Shown here: positions 7,553-14,298 of the stretch, piece after piece | How the letters are laid out: each line of letters opens with the position of its first letter | How positions within the stretch are numbered: position 1 is the stretch's first letter | Source of the DNA: Bacteroidales bacterium M2 | GTDB taxonomy: Bacteria > Bacteroidota > Bacteroidia > Bacteroidales > Muribaculaceae | DNA: 16,080 bases | Reading direction: 5' to 3' | NCBI GenBank assembly: GCA_001689415.1 | Contig: LUJM01000055.1 | Coordinates: forward strand, 322-16,401 | Position numbers and translations under genes: made by a program | Notes under the pieces: model-generated | What the model was told of the DNA's origin: nothing | Databases searched by the model: none | What the model saw: the letters and a program-made list of their open reading frames with translations, nothing else

Positions 7553-8749
7553 TTATAGTTTCATCAGTATCGAATCGACTTTGGCGCATATATAGTGCCG
7601 GTTCCAGTCGGCACGGTTTGCAAGTATCACATAGTTCAATTTAAGGCCGGGGATTGAAGCTTCTATAATCGAGAACCCGCCGTTTGTATTCATGTGAAAA
7701 ACCTTTGGTTCCTTGCCTGGTGTGTTGTCTATAGCGTTACCGTATCCGTAAGTGACATATGGAATGTCGGTAGGAATATAGCCGGTGTTGATGCTGTCGA
7801 GAGATTCGAGCGATACAATTTTACCTGAGTACAGGGCGCGGTTCCAGCGCATGAAATCACGGGCGGATGAGTATGCTCCGCGGTCGGCCTTGGTGAGGAA
7901 GAACTCGGCTTCGCCATAGTCGTATTCTTCCCATTTGCCGTCTTCGCTGCGGAATACACCGGCACGTGTGGTATTGCCTGCGCGACGGTAGGCGTGAGCC
8001 ATGCGCGGTAGTTTGATGCCGGCATTATAATAATATGTATCGGTCATGCCTGCGGGCTTGAAGATATTGTCGTGCATCCACGTGTCGAATTCTTTCATAG
8101 TAATACGTTCGATCAACGGTACTACGAGAATAAACGCAGGGTCGGTGCCCAGGTAGTGGGTGCTCGGGGTGAAATCGATTGTGTCGAGATCCTGAAAAAT
8201 CTGTATGTATTCTTTCTCCGAACCGTAGAGGCGATAGTCGGGCATACTGCTGAAAATCGATTTGTGTTTTTTCAGATAGTTGTTCCATTGGCTTGGATCT
8301 TGAGGTCGAAGATCGGGCAGGCCCGACGAGTGGGTAAGGATGTCGCGAATCTGAATGCGGTTGAAAAATTTAGGATTGAATTCTGGAAAGTACTTCGACA
8401 ATGGATCGTCGAGAGAAATAGCACCTTGCTCGGATAAGCGGAGTAGGGCAGCGGCGCAAAATATTTTGCTTGCCGACGCCATGTTGAAAAGTGTACTGTC
8501 GGTAATAGGGTGTGAAGTTTCGAGAGACGCAAGGCCGAAGGCATGATTATATATTATGGTATCGTTGCGCATGACGGTAACGATAGCGCCCGGCTCGTTG
8601 TCGGGAAACATTGGTGTGAACAGGCTGTCGAGTTTTGATGTATATTCACAAGCCGGTATTCCATGGTCAGCGCAATAGTCGTTGTTGGTTTTATTGCAAG
8701 CTGCCGTGATCGACAGAGCGGCTATGGTAGCGTAAAAGATTCGGCGCAT
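7553..8749 (-). CDS. Lipoprotein serine hydrolase of the beta-lactamase/penicillin-binding protein family
   Basis: The 398-residue protein begins MRRIFYATIAALSITAAC, a lipoprotein signal with Cys18 as the lipidation site. The active-site S-x-x-K is S92-A-S-K95 (NMASASKIF). A GAYSSARDFMRWN segment supplies the Tyr of the second motif, and HMNTNGGF resembles the third (H-x-G-like) motif of class C-related serine hydrolases (PF00144 family). Such proteins act as D-aminopeptidases, esterases or carboxypeptidases; a true beta-lactamase is less likely. The frame is open to 8809, but only the ATG at 8749 gives the signal sequence. That start also lies downstream of a promoter at 8779-8810. The gene is monocistronic. 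Confidence 0.9.
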   Translation of the reverse strand: MRRIFYATIAALSITAACNKTNNDYCADHGIPACEYTSKLDSLFTPMFPDNEPGAIVTVMRNDTIIYNHAFGLASLETSHPITDSTLFNMASASKIFCAAALLRLSEQGAISLDDPLSKYFPEFNPKFFNRIQIRDILTHSSGLPDLRPQDPSQWNNYLKKHKSIFSSMPDYRLYGSEKEYIQIFQDLDTIDFTPSTHYLGTDPAFILVVPLIERITMKEFDTWMHDNIFKPAGMTDTYYYNAGIKLPRMAHAYRRAGNTTRAGVFRSEDGKWEEYDYGEAEFFLTKADRGAYSSARDFMRWNRALYSGKIVSLESLDSINTGYIPTDIPYVTYGYGNAIDNTPGKEPKVFHMNTNGGFSIIEASIPGLKLNYVILANRADWNRHYICAKVDSILMKL

Positions 8750-8778
8750 CGGGTAGACTATATTTTTTTTAGGGACGG

Positions 8779-8810
8779 CAAAGTTAGGGTAGGGTAGGGG
8801 ACTTTGCAAT
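8779..8810 (-). promoter_or_regulatory. Bacteroidota-type promoter for the serine hydrolase, with a G-rich spacer
   Basis: On the minus strand, TAACTTTG (8779-8786) is a perfect TAnnTTTG box. ATTG (8807-8810), one base off TTTG, lies 20 nt upstream. The predicted start is about 8772, giving a leader of about 23 nt to the ATG at 8749. The 20-nt spacer reads GGGTAGGGTAGGGG on the plus strand. Confidence 0.65.
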
Positions 8811-9069
8811 ATGTTGACAGAATTTTACTAAAATTGTAGCAACAATGAAACAATGTGTTTTTTCGATTGCGTTGAGGAGGAATTAAAAGTGGCGCAAGAT
8901 TCTCTTTTTTGCCTACTGCTGTAAAGAAAATAATAAATATCGAAATCTCACAAGCTTAAATTTTTGTTTAAATAGTTGGTATATAGTAATATATGTTAAT
9001 TTTTAAAAGTTTTCTGTCAATGGCGAAATAAATAATAGATGTAATACGGCTAAAGTCTTAAAAATTTCG

Positions 9070-9077
9070 TAACTTTG
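9070..9077 (+). promoter_or_regulatory. -7 box for the ybeY-mnmG-apt operon
   Basis: TAACTTTG matches TAnnTTTG and predicts transcription from about 9084, giving a roughly 12-nt leader to the ATG at 9096. The in-frame TTG at 9075 lies inside the box and so is unlikely to be the start codon. No good -33 TTTG is present 20 nt upstream. The preceding 8811-9069 is AT-rich, and I see no gene in it. Confidence 0.55.
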
Positions 9078-9095
9078 CGATTCAATAAAAACACT

Positions 9096-9530
9096 ATGAC
9101 GCCCACATATCAATGGTTAACCTCAGGTGTTGCCCTTCCCGAGCTTGATTATCAGCAACTTGAGCGATGGATCGAACAGGTTGCTATAGCGCACAACCGT
9201 ATGGTGCGCTCGCTCAATTATATCTTCTGTGACGATGAGAAGATATTCGAAGTAAATGCGCAATACCTTGATCATCATTATTTTACAGATATTATTACTT
9301 TTGATGACTGCGTAGGCAGGCTGCTGCGTGGCGATATGTTTATATCGCTCGACACTGTGGCAAGCAATGCCGAAGGTCTTGGTGTGGATTATATTCGCGA
9401 GCTTCACCGTGTAATCATTCACGGTGTGCTTCACCTGTGCGGTATCAATGATAAAGGCCCGGGTGAACGCGAGATTATGGAGCAGGCCGAGAACCAGGCT
9501 CTCGCTATGCTCGACAGTTTTAATTCCTGA
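9096..9530 (+). CDS. ybeY: Endoribonuclease YbeY (rRNA maturation factor)
   Basis: YbeY is a metal-dependent single-strand RNase involved in 16S rRNA 3' maturation and ribosome quality control. The 144-residue protein has the family signature HGVLHLCGINDK. His109 and His113 are two of the three zinc ligands, but the third ligand position holds Asp119 instead of His. The upstream YFTDIITFDD segment is also typical. The ATG at 9096 is chosen over the in-frame TTG at 9075 because the TTG overlaps the promoter box. mnmG follows after 7 nt, so the two are almost certainly co-transcribed. Confidence 0.92.
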   Translation: MTPTYQWLTSGVALPELDYQQLERWIEQVAIAHNRMVRSLNYIFCDDEKIFEVNAQYLDHHYFTDIITFDDCVGRLLRGDMFISLDTVASNAEGLGVDYIRELHRVIIHGVLHLCGINDKGPGEREIMEQAENQALAMLDSFNS

Positions 9531-9537
9531 TACAATT

Positions 9538-11418
9538 ATGCGATTTGATTTCGACGTAATAGTAGTAGGCGCCGGCCATGCCGGTTGCGAGGCTGCTCAT
9601 GCCGCGGCACGCCTCGGTGCAAGGACTCTTCTGGTGACTATGGATATGAACAAGATTGCCCAGATGAGTTGCAACCCTGCTGTCGGCGGTATTGCGAAAG
9701 GACAGATTGTACGTGAGATTGATGCTTTGGGAGGTATGATGGGAATTGTGACCGACCTTACGTCGATACAATTCCGTATGCTCAACCGTTCGAAAGGCCC
9801 GGCTATGTGGAGTCCGCGTTCGCAGGCCGACCGTAATAAGTTTTCGGCTAAGTGGCGCAATATACTCGAGCATACCGACGGACTGTCGATGTGGCAGGGA
9901 TCGGTTGACCGACTTCTTTTCGACGACGACGGTAAGCTGGCCGGTATTAATGTGGTAGAGGGTGCCTCGTTTTATGCGCGGTATGTTGTGCTCACAAATG
10001 GCACTTTCCTCAACGGTCTTATGCATATCGGCCGAGTGTCGCTGCCCGGCGGCCGTACGGCTGAACCTGCAGCATATGGTTTGACTGAGCAATTGCGCGA
10101 TATGGGCTTCAGGGCCGAGCGAATGAAGACCGGCACTCCGGTTCGAATCGATGGTCGCACCATAGATTTCTCGCAGACAAAGGTGCAGGGTGGCGAGAGT
10201 GATTTTCATCATTTTTCCTACCTTCCCGAAGTGCGTTCTACCCTCACGCAGCGCGATTGCTATATAGTGTACACTAATCCGGAAACCTGCGAAATATTGC
10301 GTAAAGGTCTGCCGGATTCGCCACTCTACAATGGGCAGATACAGAGTATCGGTCCGCGTTACTGCCCATCTATCGAGACCAAGATTGTTACCTTTGCCGA
10401 CAAAACCGAGCACCAGCTTTTCCTCGAACCCGAGGGTGAGACGACGGTAGAATTTTATGTCAACGGCTTCTCTTCGTCCATGCCCATGGATATTCAGTTT
10501 GCCGCTCTCGCTACTGTTCCGGCGCTTGCCAATGTGCAGATTTACCGTGCCGGTTACGCGATAGAATACGACTTCTTCGACCCCACACAGCTGCGTCATA
10601 CCCTCGAAACACGACTCGTGCCGGGCCTGTATTTCGCCGGGCAGATTAATGGCACAACAGGCTATGAGGAGGCCGCCGGACAAGGTCTTGTTGCCGGTGC
10701 GAATGCCGCTCTTGCAGCCCTGGGAAAACCGCAGTTTACGCTCGGCAGAGACCAGGCGTATATAGGTGTTTTGATTGATGACCTCGTTACAAAAGGCGTC
10801 GACGAACCCTACCGCATGTTTACTTCAAGGGCCGAATACCGCATACTGCTGCGACAGGATGATGCCGATATGCGCCTTACCCCAATGGCCTACGAACTCG
10901 GCCTGGCCGATCAGCGCCGCTATGACCTGGTGGTGGAAAAACGCACATTGCGCGACAAGATAATCGAGCTCGCCGACCACCTCACAGTACATCCTGCCGA
11001 GGTAGAAGATTTGCTCATCGAGGCCGGTACTACGCCGCTTCGACAAGGCACCAAACTTGCCGACCTCGTACAGCGTCCGCAGCTCGATGTGATGATGCTC
11101 GCAAAGGTCGTGAAACCTTTGAATAAACTCATCCACGAACTGCCCGACGACCGCCGCGAGGAAATTGTAGAGGCTGCAGAAGTGCTTATAAAATACCGAG
11201 GCTACATCGCCCGCGAACAGCTGATTGCCGACAAACTCCGCCGCCTCGAAGATGTGCGCCTGCCTGCCGATATCGACTATGCATCGATTACCGCAATATC
11301 TACCGAAGGCCGACAGAAACTACAGCGCCACCAGCCCGAAACGGTCGGTCAGGCCTCGAGAATACCCGGTATTTCTCCCAGCGATGTTAATATATTACTG
11401 CTGCTGATGAACCGGTAA
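9538..11418 (+). CDS. mnmG: tRNA uridine-5-carboxymethylaminomethyl modification enzyme MnmG (GidA)
   Basis: MnmG works with the GTPase MnmE to install the carboxymethylaminomethyl group on the wobble uridine (U34) of certain tRNAs, using FAD and methylene-tetrahydrofolate. The 626-residue length is normal. Visible elements are the FAD-binding VVGAGHAGCEAA (residues 9-20), SCNPAVGGIAKGQ with Cys45, TGTPVRIDGR, the catalytic-cysteine segment RYCPSIETK (near residue 278), FAGQINGTTGYEEAAGQG, and the C-terminal FTSRAEYRILLRQDDAD region. The frame is open upstream to 9424, inside ybeY, but the ATG at 9538 gives the canonical MRFDFDVIVVGAGHAG start. It is the middle gene of ybeY-mnmG-apt. Confidence 0.98.
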   Translation: MRFDFDVIVVGAGHAGCEAAHAAARLGARTLLVTMDMNKIAQMSCNPAVGGIAKGQIVREIDALGGMMGIVTDLTSIQFRMLNRSKGPAMWSPRSQADRNKFSAKWRNILEHTDGLSMWQGSVDRLLFDDDGKLAGINVVEGASFYARYVVLTNGTFLNGLMHIGRVSLPGGRTAEPAAYGLTEQLRDMGFRAERMKTGTPVRIDGRTIDFSQTKVQGGESDFHHFSYLPEVRSTLTQRDCYIVYTNPETCEILRKGLPDSPLYNGQIQSIGPRYCPSIETKIVTFADKTEHQLFLEPEGETTVEFYVNGFSSSMPMDIQFAALATVPALANVQIYRAGYAIEYDFFDPTQLRHTLETRLVPGLYFAGQINGTTGYEEAAGQGLVAGANAALAALGKPQFTLGRDQAYIGVLIDDLVTKGVDEPYRMFTSRAEYRILLRQDDADMRLTPMAYELGLADQRRYDLVVEKRTLRDKIIELADHLTVHPAEVEDLLIEAGTTPLRQGTKLADLVQRPQLDVMMLAKVVKPLNKLIHELPDDRREEIVEAAEVLIKYRGYIAREQLIADKLRRLEDVRLPADIDYASITAISTEGRQKLQRHQPETVGQASRIPGISPSDVNILLLLMNR

Positions 11419-11422
11419 ACCC

Positions 11423-11438
11423 TGTTCCACGTGGAACA
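11423..11438. promoter_or_regulatory. Chromosomal parS-like centromere site
   Basis: TGTTCCACGTGGAACA is a perfect 16-bp palindrome matching the well-known ParB-binding consensus TGTTnCACGTGnAACA at every fixed base. It lies in the 60-nt gap between mnmG and apt, 5 nt after the mnmG stop. It has no loop and no following T-run, so it is unlikely to be a terminator. parS sites normally cluster around the replication origin. No parA or parB gene is in the window. Confidence 0.85.
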
Positions 11439-11478
11439 ATTTTGCTTCACTTTTTAGAATATCAATAGTTTAATTATC

Positions 11479-11997
11479 ATGGAATACATCAAATCAAAAA
11501 TCCGCGACGTACAAGATTTTCCCTCGAAGGGAGTCTTGTTCAAGGACCTTACTACAGCGTTCAAAGATCCCCGAGCCCTTCACATCATCGGCTGGGACCT
11601 TTCTCAGATTTACCGCGATAAAGGCGTGACCAAGGTTGTAGGTATCGAGAGCCGTGGCTTTATCGGTGGCTCTATTCTTGCCTTCGAACTCGGTGCCGGC
11701 TTCGTGCCTTGCCGCAAACCCGGCAAGCTGCCTGCTGATACAATCCGCCAGGAGTATGCCAAAGAATATGGCACTGATGTTATCGAGATACATCGTGATG
11801 CCATTACTTCGGATGATATCGTGGTTATCCACGACGACGTGCTCGCTACAGGCGGTACAATGGCTGCTGCTATCAAACTCGTGAAAAGCCTCAACCCTAA
11901 AAAAATCTATGTCAACTTTATCATAGAGCTTACCTCGCTCAACGGCCGCGCGGCTCTGCCCGACGACGTAGAGGTGACCTCGCTGATATCTTACTGA
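11479..11997 (+). CDS. apt: Adenine phosphoribosyltransferase
   Basis: This cytoplasmic purine-salvage enzyme converts adenine and PRPP to AMP. The 172-residue length is standard. Visible are the N-terminal IRDVQDFPSKGVLFKDLT segment, VVGIESRGFIGG (residues 53-64), and the PRPP-binding loop HDDVLATGGT (118-127). The ATG at 11479 is the first in-frame start and gives the expected N-terminus. It follows mnmG after 60 nt, with the parS palindrome between. CAATTTTG at 11437-11444 is one base from a -7 box, so an extra internal promoter is possible. A strong terminator follows at 12014-12064. Confidence 0.97.
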   Translation: MEYIKSKIRDVQDFPSKGVLFKDLTTAFKDPRALHIIGWDLSQIYRDKGVTKVVGIESRGFIGGSILAFELGAGFVPCRKPGKLPADTIRQEYAKEYGTDVIEIHRDAITSDDIVVIHDDVLATGGTMAAAIKLVKSLNPKKIYVNFIIELTSLNGRAALPDDVEVTSLISY

Positions 11998-12013
11998 TAT
12001 AGCGAAAGCATCT

Positions 12014-12064
12014 AAAAACAACAGGCACCGCACAGAATCGAACCGTGCGGTGCCTGTTGTTTTT
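12014..12064 (+). terminator. Rho-independent terminator of ybeY-mnmG-apt
   Basis: A perfect 20-bp stem (12014-12033 with 12045-12064) has an 11-nt loop. The stem is GC-rich near the loop and ends in GTTGTTTTT on the plus strand, giving the required U-tail. It starts 17 nt after the apt stop. The A-rich left arm gives a U-run on the other strand as well. Confidence 0.92.
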
Positions 12065-12106
12065 ATCGTATATTCGTTTGCTGAGATTGGGGGAAGGTCT
12101 TCGGCC

Positions 12107-12132
12107 CCCCACCCAACTTCGTAAGGGTGGGG
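12107..12132. repeat. Hairpin repeat (CCCCACCC/GGGTGGGG)
   Basis: An 8-bp GC-rich stem (12107-12114 with 12125-12132) and 10-nt loop AACTTCGTAA form the first element of the mosaic repeat block beyond the apt terminator. There is no T-run, so it is unlikely to be a terminator. Confidence 0.6.
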
Positions 12133-12136
12133 TTAT

Positions 12137-12238
12137 ATGCTGTTTCCTTAAGGCTAAGATGCACGATGCAGACCGACTGATTGTATCCAACTAACACGCC
12201 CTCTCGTAGGGTCGCGGCACAATGCTGTCTAAAACAGT
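12137..12238 (+). repeat. Intergenic repeat copy (box A, spacer, box B, second partial box A)
   Basis: ATGCTGTTTCCTTAAG (12137-12152) is a one-base variant of box A. After a variable spacer, box B CTCGTAGGGTCGCGGCA (12203-12219) is identical to 15922-15938, and a degenerate box A (AATGCTGTCTAAAACAG) follows immediately. The order A-spacer-B-A matches the right-end copy at 15818-15966. The spacer before box B also aligns loosely (CTAACACGCC versus CTAACCACCC). Confidence 0.75.
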
Positions 12239-12439
12239 CCTCGGAGAGGACGTGTTTGTGGTTAACCCCACGATGCTTGCTTCGTGGGGAAAGAGGGTCG
12301 CCCTCGGTAAAACAGTCCTCGGCGAGGACGCCGTAGCTATCTACAGCGTCCTCGCCGAGGACATTCTTTAAGGGGTGGTTTAGTACCCCACGAATAATCG
12401 TGGGGTTAACCATGAATGCGTCGTCTCCGACGACTTTTT
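12235..12439. repeat. Mosaic block of short hairpins
   Basis: This 205-bp block has at least five stem-loops. GTCCTCggaGAGGAC is at 12237-12251. CCCCACGA/TCGTGGGG occurs twice (12266-12289 and 12386-12405). A 22-bp stem with one mismatch and a CTAT loop spans 12315-12362. GTCGTCtccGACGAC with a T5 tail is at 12420-12439. A 16-bp element, TGGTTAACCCCACGAT, is present at 12259-12274 and inverted at 12397-12412. Three palindromes of the type GTCCTCgnCGAGGAC share the same design. Frames through it are open but look spurious. The T5-tailed hairpin could terminate plus-strand transcripts. Confidence 0.75.
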
Positions 12440-12555
12440 AGATTCCCGAATCGTGCTTCTAACGACCCTTAAGTAAACAGCATTTGGGGGGTACACATAA
12501 TAACAGTCTTCGACTGTATTTTCGTCGTAATGGAGATAACTATATTTCGACTGTA
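12440..12555. repeat. End of the mosaic block: inverted box A and ACAGTC hairpin
   Basis: CTTAAGTAAACAGCATT (12468-12484) is an exact reverse complement of box A. ACAGTCttcGACTGT (12503-12517) is another 6-bp stem with a 3-nt loop, and TTCGACTGTATT recurs at 12546-12557. The minus-strand small membrane protein gene stops at 12556, so these hairpins may help end its transcript, although U-tails are poor. Confidence 0.65.
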
Positions 12556-13017
12556 TTATTCGAGTCTGCGGTCGATTCTGTTTCCGGGGCGGATGTTGAG
12601 GTTGAAGGCGGCGTTGCGCCCGGTGTCCTCGCTGCGGTAAAGGAAGTGATAGCGCTCCGGTGCGAACCCTGTCACCGTAGCTTGTGCCGCCGTAGCTGCG
12701 AGGCCTCCCTGACGGCCATAAACGAGCCTCTCGTCGATTGTGACATCGAATCCGATAAATGTTACCGCGAGCGAGTAAGCGCCGCTCTCAGACACGTTTT
12801 CGAGGCCGAAACGATATATGGTGATTGAATTGTCGTCGTTGACGATTACTACGATGCCCGGGCTCGATGGCGCGGCATCGAAATCGAGGCTGCCGGCAAC
12901 GAGTTGTTGGCGTGCAGCACCGCGACGAGACGGCATCGCGGCAAGACCGATAACGGCTGCCGCGATAAATATCATCACCACATAAAATTCGATGGTTTGG
13001 AAAATAGATACAAGCAT
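12556..13017 (-). CDS. Small membrane-anchored protein of unknown function
   Basis: I do not recognise the family. The 153-residue protein has one hydrophobic segment (about residues 9-28, FYVVMIFIAAAVIGLAAM) followed by basic residues (PSRRGAARQQ), suggesting an N-in membrane anchor. The remaining ~110 residues are rich in beta-type segments (GIVVIVNDDNSITIYRF, YSLAVTFIGFDVTIDERL). Its ATG shares one base with the stop of the upstream GNAT-type gene (TGATG), a typical translational-coupling arrangement. This arrangement and normal composition argue that it is real although it has no known domain. It ends inside the repeat-derived sequence. Confidence 0.75.
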   Translation of the reverse strand: MLVSIFQTIEFYVVMIFIAAAVIGLAAMPSRRGAARQQLVAGSLDFDAAPSSPGIVVIVNDDNSITIYRFGLENVSESGAYSLAVTFIGFDVTIDERLVYGRQGGLAATAAQATVTGFAPERYHFLYRSEDTGRNAAFNLNIRPGNRIDRRLE

Positions 13018-14147
13018 CAGAGTTCTTTCTTCCAGGCACGGCGACGGCGGTGCTGGCGGTGCTCATAATACTCCCATTGCTTCTGCACCGATTCGTTGCC
13101 TTCGAGCTCTACGTTGCTTTCGGCAAATTTGTAGCCGTTGGCGTTGAAGCGAGGTATGAGGTCGTTGAAGATAATAGCGTTTACACCCTTGCTCTGGTAT
13201 TCGGGTTTTACGGCTACAAGGAGCAGGTCTACCACGTCGGTGTGGCCATGGATTGCGCGTAACAGGTGGTACCAGCCGAAGGGGAAAAGTTTGCCGCGGC
13301 TCTTGCGAAGGGCTTCGGACATCGAAGGCATCGCTATGCCGAGGGCTACTAATTTATCGTCCTGGTCTACTACCAGTGTCACGTCGTCGAGGCGGAGCAC
13401 GCCGATGTATACGTTGATATAATGCTCGATCTGTCGGTCGGTGAGCGACACGAATCCGTAGAGGTCGGCGTAAGCCTCGTTGACGAGATCGAAAATAGCA
13501 TGGCCGTATTCCTTGCGTATCTTGTCGCGAGAGGTAAATTTAAGCACTCTCAGATTGTATTTTTTTGCTACGATTTCGCCGATGCGCTGGAATTTCTCGG
13601 GTATGCTGTCGGGGACGGCGATGCGGAATTCTATCCAGTCTACCTCTTTCTCAAAACCGAGACGCTTCATGTGGTCTACATAGTACGGATAGTTGTAGAT
13701 TGTGGCCATGGTTCCCATTTCATCGAAGCCTTCGATGAGCATGCCTTCCGGGTCGAGGTCGGTAAAGCCAACCGGTCCTACCATTTCTGTCATACCTCTC
13801 TCTTTGCCCCACTCTGTCACGGCATCGAAAAGTGCATCTACCACCTCGGCATTGTCGATAAAATCCATGAAGCCGAAACGCATTTGTTTCAGGCCTGTTT
13901 TAGCGTTTGAGGCGCGGTTGATAATGGCAGTGATAGTGCCGACAGGTTCGCCGTTGTCAAAGGCCATAAACGACTGCGATTCGCAGAAATCAGAGGCCGG
14001 GTTGCTGTCCGGGTCAAGGGTGGCTATCTGGTCGATAATCAGCGGCGGCACATAGCACGAATTGTCGCGGTAAAGATCGATAGGAAATTGAACATACTGG
14101 CTCAGCTGGTCGCGGTCGGTGGCTATAGGGTGTACGTAGATTGACAT
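13017..14147 (-). CDS. GNAT-fold N-acetyltransferase-like protein
   Basis: The 376-residue protein looks like two GNAT-type halves. The N-terminal half contains SFMAFDNGEPVGTITAIINR, an acyltransferase beta-strand pattern. The C-terminal half contains VTLVVDQDDKLVALGIAMPS and DLLLVAVKPEYQSKGVNAII, where the Q-x-x-G segment resembles the acetyl-CoA pyrophosphate-binding loop, then a conserved-looking ESNVELEGNESVQKQWEYY. Similar proteins of about 380 residues are common in Bacteroidales and usually carry only a generic acetyltransferase label. The substrate is unknown. The ATG at 14147 begins MSIYVHPIATDRDQL. It is coupled by a 1-nt stop/start overlap to the small membrane protein, suggesting that they act together. 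Confidence 0.8.
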   Translation of the reverse strand: MSIYVHPIATDRDQLSQYVQFPIDLYRDNSCYVPPLIIDQIATLDPDSNPASDFCESQSFMAFDNGEPVGTITAIINRASNAKTGLKQMRFGFMDFIDNAEVVDALFDAVTEWGKERGMTEMVGPVGFTDLDPEGMLIEGFDEMGTMATIYNYPYYVDHMKRLGFEKEVDWIEFRIAVPDSIPEKFQRIGEIVAKKYNLRVLKFTSRDKIRKEYGHAIFDLVNEAYADLYGFVSLTDRQIEHYINVYIGVLRLDDVTLVVDQDDKLVALGIAMPSMSEALRKSRGKLFPFGWYHLLRAIHGHTDVVDLLLVAVKPEYQSKGVNAIIFNDLIPRFNANGYKFAESNVELEGNESVQKQWEYYEHRQHRRRRAWKKEL

Positions 14148-14298
14148 TGTTTAGGTAGATGATTCAGGTTTCGCAAACTGAAAATTTAAAATTTTGAGAC
14201 GTGCTTCGATTTATATTACAAATATTAAAACCATAGTAATAGTTGGTTTAAAATATTAATAATATAAACTCGAAATATTATATAACATAAGAAAGATT
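14148..14298. other. AT-rich spacer upstream of the GNAT-type gene
   Basis: The 151 bp between the kinase-like and GNAT-type genes (both minus strand) must contain the end of one transcript or a new promoter. I see an imperfect inverted repeat TCAGGTTTCGCAAACTGA (14164-14181) just upstream of the GNAT-type start, but no perfect TAnnTTTG box and no good terminator. Nothing else is recognisable. Confidence 0.4.

Noticed and set aside
7553..8749. Serine hydrolase as an antibiotic-resistance beta-lactamase
   Set aside because: Although S-x-x-K is present, the third motif and lipoprotein context fit the broad PF00144 family, whose members are mostly not antibiotic-degrading. There is no mobile element beside it.
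8871..8924. Strong Shine-Dalgarno-like GAGGAGG followed by a GTG-initiated 11-residue frame
   Set aside because: SD sequences are rarely used in this group, the frame is tiny, and it is not linked to a regulated gene by attenuator-like structure. It is likely chance.
9520..10683. A 387-codon frame antisense to mnmG
   Set aside because: It lies opposite a fully conserved mnmG with all motifs. Its protein shows no domain, and such shadows are common opposite GC-rich codon-biased genes.
11494..12033. A 179-codon frame antisense to apt
   Set aside because: It is opposite a well-conserved apt and ends inside the terminator stem; there is no promoter or domain evidence.
12034..12044. The minus strand of the apt terminator loop reads GGTTCGATTCT, like a tRNA T-arm
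   Set aside because: No acceptor, D or anticodon arms are adjacent. The surrounding 20-bp stem with a T-tail is clearly a terminator, so the resemblance is taken as coincidence.
12063..12413. A 116-codon open frame on the minus strand through the hairpin block
   Set aside because: It consists entirely of repeat and hairpin sequence, its start and stop fall within repeats, and it has no ribosome site or domain. Such frames arise because the repeats lack stops.
12235..12520. CRISPR array
   Set aside because: The repeated hairpins are short, of varying sequence and irregularly spaced, and there are no uniform spacers or cas genes.
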